Source: JADJPL01 sp964607915
GTDB lineage: Bacteria; Bacteroidota; Bacteroidia; Chitinophagales; Saprospiraceae
Reading direction: 5' to 3'
Assembly (NCBI GenBank): GCA_964607915.1
Contig: CAZSMU010000018.1
Location: 1-39,451, forward strand
DNA length: 39,451 nucleotides
Shown: one piece after another, positions 1-9,417 of the stretch
Layout: every line of letters begins with the position of its first letter
Numbering within the stretch: position 1 is the stretch's first letter
The notes under the pieces: generated by a model
The model's database searches: none
Seen by the model: only the letters and a program-made list of their open reading frames with translations
Told to the model about the DNA's origin: nothing
Translations under genes and position numbers: made by a program

Positions 1-14
1 TTGCAACCAGTCTG
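1..14. repeat. Palindromic intergenic element, right end (cut by window start)
   Basis: The first bases read TTGCAACCAGTCTG, matching the right end (GCAACAAGTCTAA) of the dispersed palindrome found throughout the window. The rest of the copy lies outside. It directly abuts the stop codon of the alpha/beta hydrolase gene. Confidence 0.6.
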
Positions 15-827
15 TTATTCCCACAAAACCTCAATCCATGGTTCCGGTCGCAGGAGGAGGGCATGCCCGGCGTGGGGCACGGCTACCCAGAGGACACCCG
101 CTTTTGCACACCCGCTTTGCATCCTTTCTGCATGGATGAGGGGGTCTTTCAGCCCTGTGACCACTACGATGGGCAACCCTGCGGTCTGTGCCGCTTTTGC
201 CAGTCGGGGAAAACCGGCTGGAAAGCGGCGCGACATATGCCAGGTGTTCAAAAGGCGCTGTACCCCTGCTTCCGACTGCAGGTTGCGCTCGAGGAACCGA
301 AGGGCGTATGCGGGTAAAAATCCGCTCTTTTGAAGGGCGGCAGCAATCCTATTCAAGTATTGAGGCTGCAGCAGCCAGCGCTCCGGCCGGCTGTGCCTGA
401 AAACGGTATGCAGCATTGAAAACACCCTTTCCCAGCGAGAGGCCAGTCCGTCGGGCGCGAGCAGGACCAGCTTTTGCAGCCGACCGGGCTCGAGGCTGGT
501 CAGGCAGCCTATCCACAAACGCCCACCCAGGCTGAAACCCAGGGCCGTATAGTCGGCGACGCCGGCGTGGGCGCAGAGCGCATCCACCATTTCTATGAAA
601 TCAGAAGGCGAAAAAGACGCTTTATGCCATTGCGTTTGCCCATGCCAGGGGAGGTCGGGGGCATACAGGCAGGTATCGGTAGGCAAGCGCGAGCCAATGG
701 GTGCAAACCAGGCTCCGTTCCCCTCGAAACCATGTACGGCAATGAGCAAACGCCCGCCCGCACCCCATTTATAGAAGTGTAGCTGCCCGCCCGAAAGTAC
801 AACGCTTCCCTTCTCCACCCACGTCAA
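15..827 (-). CDS. Alpha/beta hydrolase
   Basis: This 270-residue protein has the alpha/beta-hydrolase layout. An early VHGFEGNG oxyanion-hole region is followed by the nucleophile elbow GFSLGG (Ser in GxSxG) and a C-terminal HAGH carrying the catalytic His. It lacks a signal peptide and is probably cytoplasmic; the substrate cannot be told from sequence. The start appears to be TTG, sharing the bases TTGA with the stop of the upstream barrel-protein gene. No other Met occurs until well inside the fold, so the overlapping TTG is the best start. It is the last gene of a sigma factor / membrane barrel / hydrolase cassette, which suggests co-transcription. The stop codon lies right beside a dispersed palindromic element. 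Confidence 0.85.
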   Translation of the reverse strand: MTWVEKGSVVLSGGQLHFYKWGAGGRLLIAVHGFEGNGAWFAPIGSRLPTDTCLYAPDLPWHGQTQWHKASFSPSDFIEMVDALCAHAGVADYTALGFSLGGRLWIGCLTSLEPGRLQKLVLLAPDGLASRWERVFSMLHTVFRHSRPERWLLQPQYLNRIAAALQKSGFLPAYALRFLERNLQSEAGVQRLLNTWHMSRRFPAGFPRLAKAAQTAGLPIVVVTGLKDPLIHAERMQSGCAKAGVLWVAVPHAGHALLLRPEPWIEVLWE

Positions 828-2248
828 TGAATCACCCGCACCCGTATGCCGGTCCAGAGGGACAAAGTATGTATGCGGTCCAGGTTGGGCCCCAGCCCAT
901 TAGCGAAATAGCCGATGGACTGGTGGTAGGTCGGCTGGGCGAATACGCTCCAGCGCTCGGAGACAAAGCGCTCCAGTCCCAGTCCGACATTTGCGGTAAG
1001 ATAGCTGTTTTCCTTAAAGGATCCTCCCTCGAGCCAGCCACCAGCGGGTTTTTCGAGTTCGCCCTCTACGACGGGAGTTTGGCTTGCGGCGGGCAGCGTG
1101 ATAGGCGGGGAGATAAAGTAGTTGGCACCCAGTGCAATTTGCAGGGAAGCCCCCCCGGTCATATAGGCGCGCCATTTGTCCTTCCGAATGACGTCATAAC
1201 GCAGGTAAACCGGCAGGTTTACCAAATTCAACTGTATGGTTTCCAGAGAATTAGCCACAAAGCCTTTCTGGTTGCTGCCTTTGACGAAAATGACCGGTAG
1301 CGGCTGGTATTGTTTGGCAGAATAAATCAGGCCCGAGCCAAGTTCCATGCGGCCGTATTCCAGGCCAAGCAGTACTCCCCCCCCGTACCCGGTGGTATAT
1401 CGGTCGAAGCCCTTGAGCCGGAACTGGTAATTGGGCGGTGTCATGACGCGGTTGTTGTCGGCACCGCCGAGCATAGCGACGTTGAGCCTGGGCCGACGCC
1501 GCGATGGGGGCGCTTCGAAAGCATCTCCGTCCTCCTCGAGTTCCGGTTCGGTGAGGAATTGGAGGGAGGCGATGGCGGGCAGCGCCACGACTGCATGGGG
1601 AGGTATCTCCTGTGGGTGGCCGGTTTCGGTGGGCAGTGCCAGCTCTGCCGGTTTCAACCCGGATGATTTGCGTCCTTCCAGGGCATCCAGGGAGGGGATA
1701 GGGTCGGATTGGCGCCGGGAAGAGAGGGGGGGCTCCGCGCTGTGACTGCTGTGGGTCAGTCCCGTGCCAAGAGCCGTTCTGTTTGTGAGGGCGGGCGGTA
1801 CAGGGCGGGCAGCCCGCATATCCGCAGACGGTGATGGGGCGGCGGGCGCCTCGTTAGGGGTACTGGTGTGTTGAGCGTACGGCACCTCTTCTTGGTACAG
1901 TACAGGTTTCAGCCGGGGATACCAGTGTACTGCGTTGAAGAGGAGGAGCATCAGCAGCACCAGTTCGGCACTTTTGTACATCAGGACGCGGCGGCGCAAG
2001 CGCTCGTGTTCCAAAAGGCGCGTCTCCAGGACCGGCCAGGTCTGTTCCGATGAACCGGGTGCCCGCAGTTGACTCAGTTTTTCGGCGATGTTCTGATCCA
2101 GCGTATCTTCAACGGGGACGGTAGGGGGGGCTGTGTGGGTATCGTCCAATGCACGGGCGAGGCGCTCCCAGTGGGCTGCCTGAAACGGCGGCGCTGCGAT
2201 CCCGCCCGCTTTCTGTCGTATGGTCTCGTCAAATTTCTTCGCTTCCAT
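824..2248 (-). CDS. Single-TM protein with C-terminal outer-membrane-type beta-barrel; putative anti-sigma/sensor
   Basis: This 474-residue protein has an unusual layout. The N-terminal ~88 residues are soluble and charged. One hydrophobic helix follows at about 93-109 (ELVLLMLLLFNAV), then a Pro/Ser/Thr-rich linker to about 245. A C-terminal segment has alternating amphipathic strands typical of PorT/OmpW-like small barrels (for example RLNVAMLGG and GYGGGVLLGLEYGRMELGSG). It has no signal peptide. Its ATG lies 20 bp inside the end of the ECF sigma gene, so the two are translationally coupled, the usual arrangement for sigma and anti-sigma. I infer that the N-terminus binds the sigma factor and the rest spans the periplasm and possibly the outer membrane. 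No canonical zinc anti-sigma motif is visible, so the anti-sigma role rests on context. Confidence 0.7.
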   Translation of the reverse strand: MEAKKFDETIRQKAGGIAAPPFQAAHWERLARALDDTHTAPPTVPVEDTLDQNIAEKLSQLRAPGSSEQTWPVLETRLLEHERLRRRVLMYKSAELVLLMLLLFNAVHWYPRLKPVLYQEEVPYAQHTSTPNEAPAAPSPSADMRAARPVPPALTNRTALGTGLTHSSHSAEPPLSSRRQSDPIPSLDALEGRKSSGLKPAELALPTETGHPQEIPPHAVVALPAIASLQFLTEPELEEDGDAFEAPPSRRRPRLNVAMLGGADNNRVMTPPNYQFRLKGFDRYTTGYGGGVLLGLEYGRMELGSGLIYSAKQYQPLPVIFVKGSNQKGFVANSLETIQLNLVNLPVYLRYDVIRKDKWRAYMTGGASLQIALGANYFISPPITLPAASQTPVVEGELEKPAGGWLEGGSFKENSYLTANVGLGLERFVSERWSVFAQPTYHQSIGYFANGLGPNLDRIHTLSLWTGIRVRVIH

Positions 2249-2801
2249 GGGGGCGCATTCTGCTTGTCAGTATTTCTTTCAGTTTCAACCGGGCCTTCAC
2301 CAGGTTGGAGCGGGACGTACTTTCCGTAATGTCCAGCAGGTCGGCAATTTCTTTGTGGGAGTACCCTTCAATCACATAAAGGTTGAACGTAGCGCGATAG
2401 GAGGGCGTCAACTCCTGTATGGCGTCGAGGATTTCCTGCTCGCTGCACTGGCTGATGGCATCGGCATCTCCATTGCTTAGCTGAGCCGCCTGGTCTATCT
2501 CTTCCGTTCTGCGCCGTATGCTCTTGCGGTAGTAGTCTATGGCAGTATTCACGATGATACGGCGTATCCAGGCAGACAAAACGGTGCCCGACTGATAGCG
2601 ATCTATGTGTTGGAATACCTTTATAAACGCTTCGTGGAGGATGTCCAAGGCGTCTTCTTCGTTATTCGAATAGCGCATACAGACCACCATCATGCGGCTG
2701 TAGTACTCTTCATACAGCGCCTTCTGTGCCCACCGCTCCTGACGTACCAGGGCGCGGATCAGGTCTTCTTCCTCGAACCGTAGCGGCAATACAAAATCCA
2801 T
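2229..2801 (-). CDS. ECF-type RNA polymerase sigma factor
   Basis: This 190-residue protein has sigma-70 region 2 at about 26-95 (EEDALDILHEAFIKVFQHID, then AWIRRIIVNTAIDYYRK for -10 recognition). Region 4 lies at about 125-180 with the HTH YSHKEIADLLDITESTSRSN. Region 3 is absent, as in extracytoplasmic-function sigma factors. It would direct RNA polymerase to a small regulon in response to an envelope signal. The downstream gene overlaps it by 20 bp and encodes a membrane protein that may be its anti-sigma partner. It is divergent from parC across 259 bp. Confidence 0.92.
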   Translation of the reverse strand: MDFVLPLRFEEEDLIRALVRQERWAQKALYEEYYSRMMVVCMRYSNNEEDALDILHEAFIKVFQHIDRYQSGTVLSAWIRRIIVNTAIDYYRKSIRRRTEEIDQAAQLSNGDADAISQCSEQEILDAIQELTPSYRATFNLYVIEGYSHKEIADLLDITESTSRSNLVKARLKLKEILTSRMRPHGSEEI

Positions 2802-2840
2802 AGCGCTTGGCGTTACTCGCAGGGGGAATTATAGAGGTGG

Positions 2841-2890
2841 TAAAAAAGAGTCCCTTTTTTCCCTTTCGCACCCCTTGCAACAAGCCTGTC
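2841..2890. repeat. Palindromic intergenic element, core plus right arm
   Basis: An A-tract/T-tract core (AAAAAAGAGTCCCTTTTTT) is followed by CACCCCTTGCAACAAGCCTGTC, matching the family right end. The left GACTTGTTGC arm is missing. It sits between the divergent sigma-factor and parC genes. The rest of this 259-bp gap is AT-rich (2930-3060) and probably carries the parC promoter, but I see no convincing -33/-7 pair. Confidence 0.6.
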
Positions 2891-3060
2891 GGAGGGGCAA
2901 ATCCTCTTTTCCCCGTAAAGTCATAAATCTAAATACTTTTTTTGGAAAAAGCAAGTCTTATACCGGCTTGTGATTTTTTTTAAAATAAAATGTTTTATGA
3001 AAAATCTATGGAATAAATTTTATTTTAGATATTTGGGGCAAATAAAGAACAGCTCTCCGT

Positions 3061-5661
3061 ATGAGCGAAGTACACCACCAAGAAACTGACGGCCTCCTCC
3101 CTCTCCAGGGGATGTACCAGGATTACTTCCTGGACTATGCCTCCTACGTCATCCTGGAACGCGCCGTCCCGGCCATAGAGGACGGGCTAAAACCGGTACA
3201 GCGCCGTATCCTGCACGCGATGAAGGAAATGGACGATGGCCGCTACCACAAAGTAGCAAATATCATCGGGCAGACCATGCAGTACCACCCGCACGGCGAC
3301 GCTGCCATAGGCGATGCCCTGGTCAATCTCGGCCAAAAAGACTTGCTGATAGATACCCAGGGCAACTGGGGGAATATCCTCACCGGCGATAGTGCCGCCG
3401 CACCCCGCTATATCGAGGCGCGCCTCACCCGCTTCGCCCTCGAAGTGGCCTTTAACCCTCAGACCACTGAATGGCAGCTCTCCTACGACGGCCGCAAACG
3501 CGAACCGCTCACCCTGCCTATGAAGTTCCCACTGCTCCTCGCACAGGGGGCAGAAGGAATCGCAGTGGGGCTCTCCACTAAAATCCTCCCCCACAACTTC
3601 ATAGAACTCATCCTCGCCTCCATCGCAATCCTCGAAGGGAAGCACGTGGAAATTTACCCCGATTTCCCCACCGGAGGCATCATTGACGTGGCGGATTACC
3701 AAAAAGGACGCCGCGGTGGGCGCATCAAAGCCCGTGCCCGCCTCGAAAAACTGGACAAAAACCTCATCGCCATCCGCGAGCTGCCCTACGGCGTGACTAC
3801 CACCTCCCTCATCGAAAGCATCATCAAGGCAAACGACAAGGGAAAAATCAAAATCAAACAGGTCACCGACAATACCGCACAGGAGGTGGAAGTACTCGTC
3901 GAACTGGCCGCCGGCGTCTCCCCCGACGTGGCTATGGACGCCCTCTATGCGTTCTCCGATTGCGAGGTCTCTATCTCCCCCAACGCCTGCGTCATCATTG
4001 AGGAAAAACCCCACTTCCTCTCCGTAGAGGAAATACTGGAAAAATGCACGTTCCAAACCCGCGAACTGCTGCGCCGTGAACTGGAAATCCGCCAACATGA
4101 ACTTCTCGAAAAATGGCACCTCGCCAGCCTCGAGAAAATATTTATCGAAAAACGCATCTACCACGATATCGAAGCCTGCGAATCCTGGGAAGAAGTGCTC
4201 GACGTAATCGACCGCGAATTGCGCCGCTACGTCGCCTGCCCCTCCGACAACCCGGAACCCGGAGATCCCCGCCTGCGCCTCATGCGCGATATCACCCGGG
4301 ACGATATCGCCCACCTCACCGAAATCAAAATAAAACGCATCTCAAAATACAACTCCTTTAAAGCGGATGAATACATCGCCGCCCTCGAAGAGGAGTTGCA
4401 ACAAGTGCGCTACGACCTGGAACACCTCACAGACTATGCCATCGCCTACTTCCGCCGCCTCCTCGAAAAATACGGAGCCGGACGGGAACGCAAAACGAAA
4501 ATCAAAACCCTCGACGCCATCCAAGCTACCGAGGTAGTCGCCAATAACGCCAAACTATACGTCAACCGGGCCGATGGCTTCGTCGGGATGGGTATGAAAA
4601 AAGACGAATTCGTCTGCGATTGCTCCGATATAGACGATATCATCGTCTTCCGCGCCGACGGCAAGTTTCTCGTCACCCGCATCGCCGACAAAACGTTCGT
4701 GGGAAAGGACCTCATCCACGTCGCCGTCTGGAAAAAAGCGGATGAACGGACCACCTACAACCTCATCCACCTCGATGGGGCCAGCGGGCGCTATTACGCC
4801 AAACGCTTCAATGTGACCGCCATCACCCGCGACCGGGAATATGACCTCACTACCGGAGAAAAAGGCTCCAAATTGCTATACTTCTCCGCAAACTCCAACG
4901 GGGAAGCGGAAGTGGTGCAAATCCAACTCACCCAGAATTGCCGCGCTAAGAAAAAACTGTTCGACTTCGACTTCGGGGAACTGGCCATAAAAGGCCGTAG
5001 CTCACAGGGCAATATCGTCAGCCGATTCCCCGTGCGGAAAGTGACCCGGAAAGCCGTCGGCAAATCTACCCTCGGCGCCCTCCAAATCTGGATGGACGAC
5101 GTGAGCGGCAAACTGAATACCGACGAACGCGGCCGATTCCTCGGTGCCTTCGATACCGGCGATACCATCCTCCTACTCTACAAAGACGGAAGCTACGAAC
5201 TGGCCGAACTGGACCAGACCCGCCGCTTTAACCCAGACGAACTGCTCTTCATCGGGAAATTCAAACCGGAAATCGTGGTCAGCGCCGTACACTACGAAGG
5301 GGCCAAGGGCTGGACCCTGGTCAAGCGCTTTCATATCGAAACGACTACCCCAAACCAACGATTCTCCTACCTCAGCGACCACAAGGATTCGCGCCTCCTC
5401 TTCGCCTCAGTACTGGAAGAGCCCTGTATCCGATACACGATGAAGGTGCGCAACAAAAAAATCGGCGGGGAAGCCAACCTGGCTTCGTTCATAGAGGTGA
5501 AAGGCTGGAAAGCCCTCGGCAACAAACTCAGCGACCAAAAACTGGGCGATATCGAGGAAATTAATCCCGAGGATGCGCCTTCTGCTGAAGCGTCTCTGCA
5601 CCCTGGCGACTCCATAGTATTCGACGTAGAGGGCGCTGAACAGGGCTCTTTATTCGATTAA
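3061..5661 (+). CDS. parC: DNA topoisomerase IV subunit A (ParC/GyrA family)
   Basis: This 866-residue protein is the breakage-reunion subunit of a type IIA topoisomerase. It cleaves and religates DNA through a catalytic tyrosine, here Tyr117 in SAAAPRYIEARL. The winged-helix segment holds GLKPVQRRIL and HPHGDAAIGDALV. The tower and coiled-coil follow to about residue 480, and a C-terminal beta-propeller-like domain fills the rest. Length and the HPHGDAAIGDALV and TQGNWGN signatures match Bacteroidota ParC rather than GyrA, and no GyrA-box (QRRGGKG) is seen. The position of the fluoroquinolone-contacting Ser of E. coli GyrA is Ala81, which I believe is common in this branch. The partner subunit parE, often next door, is not adjacent. 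A short hairpin follows the stop. Confidence 0.93.
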   Translation: MSEVHHQETDGLLPLQGMYQDYFLDYASYVILERAVPAIEDGLKPVQRRILHAMKEMDDGRYHKVANIIGQTMQYHPHGDAAIGDALVNLGQKDLLIDTQGNWGNILTGDSAAAPRYIEARLTRFALEVAFNPQTTEWQLSYDGRKREPLTLPMKFPLLLAQGAEGIAVGLSTKILPHNFIELILASIAILEGKHVEIYPDFPTGGIIDVADYQKGRRGGRIKARARLEKLDKNLIAIRELPYGVTTTSLIESIIKANDKGKIKIKQVTDNTAQEVEVLVELAAGVSPDVAMDALYAFSDCEVSISPNACVIIEEKPHFLSVEEILEKCTFQTRELLRRELEIRQHELLEKWHLASLEKIFIEKRIYHDIEACESWEEVLDVIDRELRRYVACPSDNPEPGDPRLRLMRDITRDDIAHLTEIKIKRISKYNSFKADEYIAALEEELQQVRYDLEHLTDYAIAYFRRLLEKYGAGRERKTKIKTLDAIQATEVVANNAKLYVNRADGFVGMGMKKDEFVCDCSDIDDIIVFRADGKFLVTRIADKTFVGKDLIHVAVWKKADERTTYNLIHLDGASGRYYAKRFNVTAITRDREYDLTTGEKGSKLLYFSANSNGEAEVVQIQLTQNCRAKKKLFDFDFGELAIKGRSSQGNIVSRFPVRKVTRKAVGKSTLGALQIWMDDVSGKLNTDERGRFLGAFDTGDTILLLYKDGSYELAELDQTRRFNPDELLFIGKFKPEIVVSAVHYEGAKGWTLVKRFHIETTTPNQRFSYLSDHKDSRLLFASVLEEPCIRYTMKVRNKKIGGEANLASFIEVKGWKALGNKLSDQKLGDIEEINPEDAPSAEASLHPGDSIVFDVEGAEQGSLFD

Positions 5662-5678
5662 GGCCCAACGGGGCCTTT
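5660..5678. terminator. Short hairpin terminator between convergent genes
   Basis: AAGGCCC-AACG-GGGCCTT forms a 7-bp stem with a 4-base loop starting at the parC stop codon, followed by a short T/C run. It lies in the 22-bp gap between convergent parC and the pectate-lyase-like gene and could serve both strands. Confidence 0.5.
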
Positions 5679-5683
5679 CTGAC

Positions 5684-8600
5684 TCAGCGCAACACGACGC
5701 GCTGCAAATCCAGCAAGCGCCCCGCCTCGTCAAACAGAGATACGCAATACCACCCGGATGCTATGCCCCGCAGGTCAAGTTCGCAGGTGCCCGAAGCTAC
5801 CCGTCCAAGGCGTCGCAACTCCCGCCCAAAGCTATCCGACAATCGGATGTAGCCGCCCAGGGTGGCTTCGTCGAATCGGACTTGCAAGTAGAGGATACCC
5901 TCCGTGGGGTTGGGATATGCCAGAAAACTACCCCCGCCAACGCGGCGCTCGGATATCCCTGAAAGGCGCACAGGGGCGGCAGGTTTGGTCGCCCGCTCCG
6001 GCAAGGTCGCGCTGTCGGCGCGCAACGCGGTACCGGGCTGCTGCACAGGCTCCGACAGAAAGGTGAACCCCTCCAGCACAGCTGTACCCGCCGCAGTACT
6101 GAGCGATACGCTGCCACTAGCCCCCGAACCCACCACAGCTACCACCGTAGTAGAGTCAAAAACCGTCGCAGAACGGGCAGCCATCCCTCCAAAGCGAACC
6201 GTAACCCTTCCGGAGAAGCGGGCACCTTTGATGAGCACCGCCTGCCCCGCTTGCGCTGTATTAGGAAAAAAGGAAGTGATGGTAGGGGCGGGGTTCGTAG
6301 TAAATGTGAATCCGCCCAGAGTAGCCGTACCCCCTGCTGTGGTGACCGATACACTGCCCGTCGCTCCCGTACCGACTACGGCGGTGATCAGGGTGGCGGA
6401 GTTCACGACAAATGAAGCGGCGGCAATGCCCCCAAAACGCACCGCCGTAGCCCCCGTAAAATTCGTACCCGTAATCTGAACCAAACGCCCCTGTTGGGCT
6501 GATGCCGGTGAGAACGCACTTATCGTCGGTGCCGGGGGCGTCGTGAAGGTGAATCCCGCCAGGGAAGCAGAACCTCCAGGAGTAGTGACCGAAATACTGC
6601 CGCTGCTCCCGGAACCTACGACAGCGAGAATACTGGTCGGGCTAACCACCCTGAAGGAGGCCGCTACCGCACTCCCAAAGCGCACCGCGGTAGCACCCGT
6701 AAAATTGGTACCGCTGATGCTGACCTGCTGGCCCGTAGTGGCCGAGAGGGGGGAAAAACTGCTCACGACCGGAGCCCCGATATTCAAAAAGGTGAACCCA
6801 GGCAGGGAGGCCGTGCCGGCAGAAGTCGTCACCTCGACGTTACCGGAGGTGCCCGCGCCAACCACGGCGGCAAGGGTAGTAGCTCCCAGGACGACAAAGG
6901 AGGCAGCCGGCGTGCCGCCAAAGCGCACCGCGCTGACTCCCGTGAAGTTGCTGCCCGTAATGAGTACCGCACGCCCCTGGCGCGCCGATGTCGGCGAAAA
7001 TCCACTGATGAGCGGCACCCCGGTCGAAAGGTAGGTAAATCCGCTTCGCGAGGCCGTACCGCCCGGCGTGGTCACAGAAATTTGGCCACTGGCCCCCGCT
7101 CCCGGTCTCGCCGTTATACTGGTGGCGCTGTGCACGGTAAAGGAGGCTGCTGCTACCCCTCCAAAGCGCACCGCAGTAGCCCCCGTAAAGTTTGTCCCGC
7201 TGATGCTGACGTCCTGGCTCGAGGAAGCAGATGCAGGTGAAAAAGACGTGATGGCAGGCACCGCTGCAGCCAGCCAGGTAAAGCCGGCCAGCGTAGCCGT
7301 CCCCGCCGGCGTGGTCACGGAAATACTGCCCGTCGCCCCCTCGCCTACTACTGCGACGATCGTAGTGGCGTCTGTAATCGCAAAAGACGCTGCTGCCACT
7401 GCTCCAAAGCGCACCGCGGTGGCTCCGCTGAGGTTCGTGCCCCGGATGGTTACCGATTGCCCTTTTCGCGCGGATGTGGGGGCAAAGGAACTGAGAGTCG
7501 GAACCGGAGAAGGAATAAAGGTGAAGCCGGCCAGCGAGGCAGTCCCGGCAGGGGTCACCACCGATACAGAACCGCTCGCCCCCGCACCGACCACCGCTGT
7601 AATAGTCGCAGAGTCCACGACGGAAAAGGAAGCGGCCGCTGTTCCGCCAAAGCGCACGGCGGTGGCTCCTGAGAGGTTTGTGCCTTTGATGAGTACCGCC
7701 GTCCCCACCCCCCCGGAAGAAGGCGAGAAGGAGGCCAGGGCGGGAGGACTGGCCACCTGGGCCGAGAGCAGTGACTCCGACAACAGGTGCAGATAGCATT
7801 CCAGGTTGGTATAGCCGGCGACGCCCGTTATGGATACCGACAACTGCGTGCCGTTGTGGTCTTGTACGTTGGGGTTCAGGCCCCGCGCCGTTTCCCAGGA
7901 ATCCGGCATACCGTCGAGGTCGGTGTCGGTGGGGGCTGTGGGCGCAGTCGTGAAATCCAGGGTGAAGGCGTCGTTGTAGTAATCTGTGCCGTTGACCGGT
8001 TGCGGATCAAGGGCGTTGTTGCGCAGGGCGGTGAGCAGCCGCCGGTTCATGGGGTCTCGTTTGCCGCTGCTGTGGGCGTTGAAAGCACCTACCTGAGCGA
8101 GCATGTATTCGCGCAACTGCCGGGAGTTGGTATAGGTGACAGACGGATATGCATGCCGCTGCCCCAGACGTTGTGCAGTGCCAAAATCCGTATTGGGCGC
8201 ATATTGGCAAAAGTCGTTACAGCAGTTGAACAACTGATAATCTGAGTACGAGGTAAAACGGGCCATGGTGTTGTCGGAGGCAAAGAGCTGGTTGTCGCTG
8301 TTGCCGAGCAGCGCAGCATTGAACAGGGGGCCACAGTAGGCATTCCTCCCTACGGCGTGGTTTCCGATAAAATTGGCGCGCACATCGTGGTAGGAATCGT
8401 TGGAGCTGTTGAAGCCCCGGTCGTAATATACCTGAATGGGCATGTCCCAAAGCAGGTTGTTGGAGTACTCCAGGCGGAAAGGGCGGGTCAGGCAGGTCTG
8501 GTCGCCGGGACGCTCGCCGGATTCTTCGCAGGAGATCTCCGGCATGCGGCCCCCTATCCGGTTCCAGAGGTTGTGGTGTATGGAGACGCTGTCCTTGGGG

Positions 8601-9214
8601 TATTCGGCAGTGGAATAGTTGATCAGCATCCCGCCCAGGTCGTAGTGGTAGCCCAGGGTTTCCGAGAGCATGCAGTTGGATAGGGTGACGCGCGAACTGC
8701 GGGAAAGCTGCACGCACTCGTCTATGGCATTGGCGAAAGAACAATGGTCAATCACAATATCGCGGGCGCCGTCAATGCGCAGGGCGTCGTCGAGTACCCA
8801 GCCTTGCCCGGGCCGCGTCTCTACCCGCCCGGGCCGCGAGTTCAGGTGGCGGATGATGACGTTGCGCGCCTTCCCGGCAGGCTCGTAGAAGTCGTCCAGC
8901 AAAATCCCGCGCACGATGATGCCGCCCGGGGAAGTCTGGCCTGCAATATAGCAATCGCCCCATACGATTTCCGCTGCACAATCTATGATACCGCTCACGG
9001 CAAATACGATATATCGGGCTCCCTGCTGGTTTAGGCCGTAGTGTAAGGAGCCCGGACCGGAGCAGTTGAGATTGGTGACATAGTACACCGATCCGCCCCG
9101 GCCGCCGGTAGTGGTCAGCGCTCCAAAACCTTCTGCCCCCGGAAAGGCTGGAATTTGAGAAAAGAGTTCCGCAACGGCCAGACAGCCCACTAGAAGTACC
9201 GCAATTTTGCGCAT
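5684..9214 (-). CDS. Secreted pectate-lyase-like protein with seven IPT/TIG repeats and T9SS sorting domain
   Basis: This 1176-residue protein has a signal peptide (MRKIAVLLVGCLAVAELFSQ). A right-handed beta-helix domain of the PL1 pectate-lyase type follows (FPGAEGFGALTTTGGRGG, then RIDGARDIVIDHCSFANA), to about residue 420. A calcium-binding-like DTDLDGMPDSWE motif comes next. Residues 488-1054 are seven consecutive 81-residue IPT/TIG modules. The C-terminal ~85 residues (YPNPTEGILYL to the end) fit a type A T9SS sorting domain that directs export and surface attachment. The likely role is cleaving or binding pectin-like or other acidic polysaccharide at the cell surface. I could not confirm catalytic Arg/Lys residues, so a binding-only role is possible. 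It is convergent with parC and divergent from the fusion enzyme at 9418. Confidence 0.88.
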   Translation of the reverse strand: MRKIAVLLVGCLAVAELFSQIPAFPGAEGFGALTTTGGRGGSVYYVTNLNCSGPGSLHYGLNQQGARYIVFAVSGIIDCAAEIVWGDCYIAGQTSPGGIIVRGILLDDFYEPAGKARNVIIRHLNSRPGRVETRPGQGWVLDDALRIDGARDIVIDHCSFANAIDECVQLSRSSRVTLSNCMLSETLGYHYDLGGMLINYSTAEYPKDSVSIHHNLWNRIGGRMPEISCEESGERPGDQTCLTRPFRLEYSNNLLWDMPIQVYYDRGFNSSNDSYHDVRANFIGNHAVGRNAYCGPLFNAALLGNSDNQLFASDNTMARFTSYSDYQLFNCCNDFCQYAPNTDFGTAQRLGQRHAYPSVTYTNSRQLREYMLAQVGAFNAHSSGKRDPMNRRLLTALRNNALDPQPVNGTDYYNDAFTLDFTTAPTAPTDTDLDGMPDSWETARGLNPNVQDHNGTQLSVSITGVAGYTNLECYLHLLSESLLSAQVASPPALASFSPSSGGVGTAVLIKGTNLSGATAVRFGGTAAASFSVVDSATITAVVGAGASGSVSVVTPAGTASLAGFTFIPSPVPTLSSFAPTSARKGQSVTIRGTNLSGATAVRFGAVAAASFAITDATTIVAVVGEGATGSISVTTPAGTATLAGFTWLAAAVPAITSFSPASASSSQDVSISGTNFTGATAVRFGGVAAASFTVHSATSITARPGAGASGQISVTTPGGTASRSGFTYLSTGVPLISGFSPTSARQGRAVLITGSNFTGVSAVRFGGTPAASFVVLGATTLAAVVGAGTSGNVEVTTSAGTASLPGFTFLNIGAPVVSSFSPLSATTGQQVSISGTNFTGATAVRFGSAVAASFRVVSPTSILAVVGSGSSGSISVTTPGGSASLAGFTFTTPPAPTISAFSPASAQQGRLVQITGTNFTGATAVRFGGIAAASFVVNSATLITAVVGTGATGSVSVTTAGGTATLGGFTFTTNPAPTITSFFPNTAQAGQAVLIKGARFSGRVTVRFGGMAARSATVFDSTTVVAVVGSGASGSVSLSTAAGTAVLEGFTFLSEPVQQPGTALRADSATLPERATKPAAPVRLSGISERRVGGGSFLAYPNPTEGILYLQVRFDEATLGGYIRLSDSFGRELRRLGRVASGTCELDLRGIASGWYCVSLFDEAGRLLDLQRVVLR
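6053..7753 (-). repeat. Seven tandem 243-bp coding repeats (IPT/TIG modules)
   Basis: Residues 488-1054 of the pectate-lyase-like protein are seven units of exactly 81 residues with no length variation. Each runs from a PxISSFSP-like start through SGTNFTGATAVRFGG, AASF, AVVG and GSISVTTPGGTA to AGFTF. The exact register and strong DNA similarity suggest recent unequal duplication or gene conversion. The last unit is the most diverged (GARFSGRVTVRFGG). Confidence 0.9.
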
Positions 9215-9417
9215 TTTCCACCTTTTTAAATAAATAAAGCCCCGGCCTTTCCTTTCCTTGGCCTAATTGGGTATTTTCGGCAGCCGGGAAATAGCTTACA
9301 AAATTGGCCTTAAATTCGATGAGGTATGTTTGTTTAAAAAATAATATTTTGTTAAAAATGTAATTTTCAAAATCAGACATACAGGAGAAACGTGAAAAAC
9401 AAACTGAGTTATAGACT

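Noticed and set aside
3187..4314. Long minus-strand ORF (375 codons) opposite parC
   Set aside because: It is the antisense shadow of a well-conserved topoisomerase gene, with Phe/Gly/Asp-rich composition and no recognisable fold.
6543..7799. ORFs of 163-319 codons on both strands across the IPT/TIG repeats
   Set aside because: They arise because the 243-bp repeat has no stops in other frames; the products are repetitive shadows of the real minus-strand gene.
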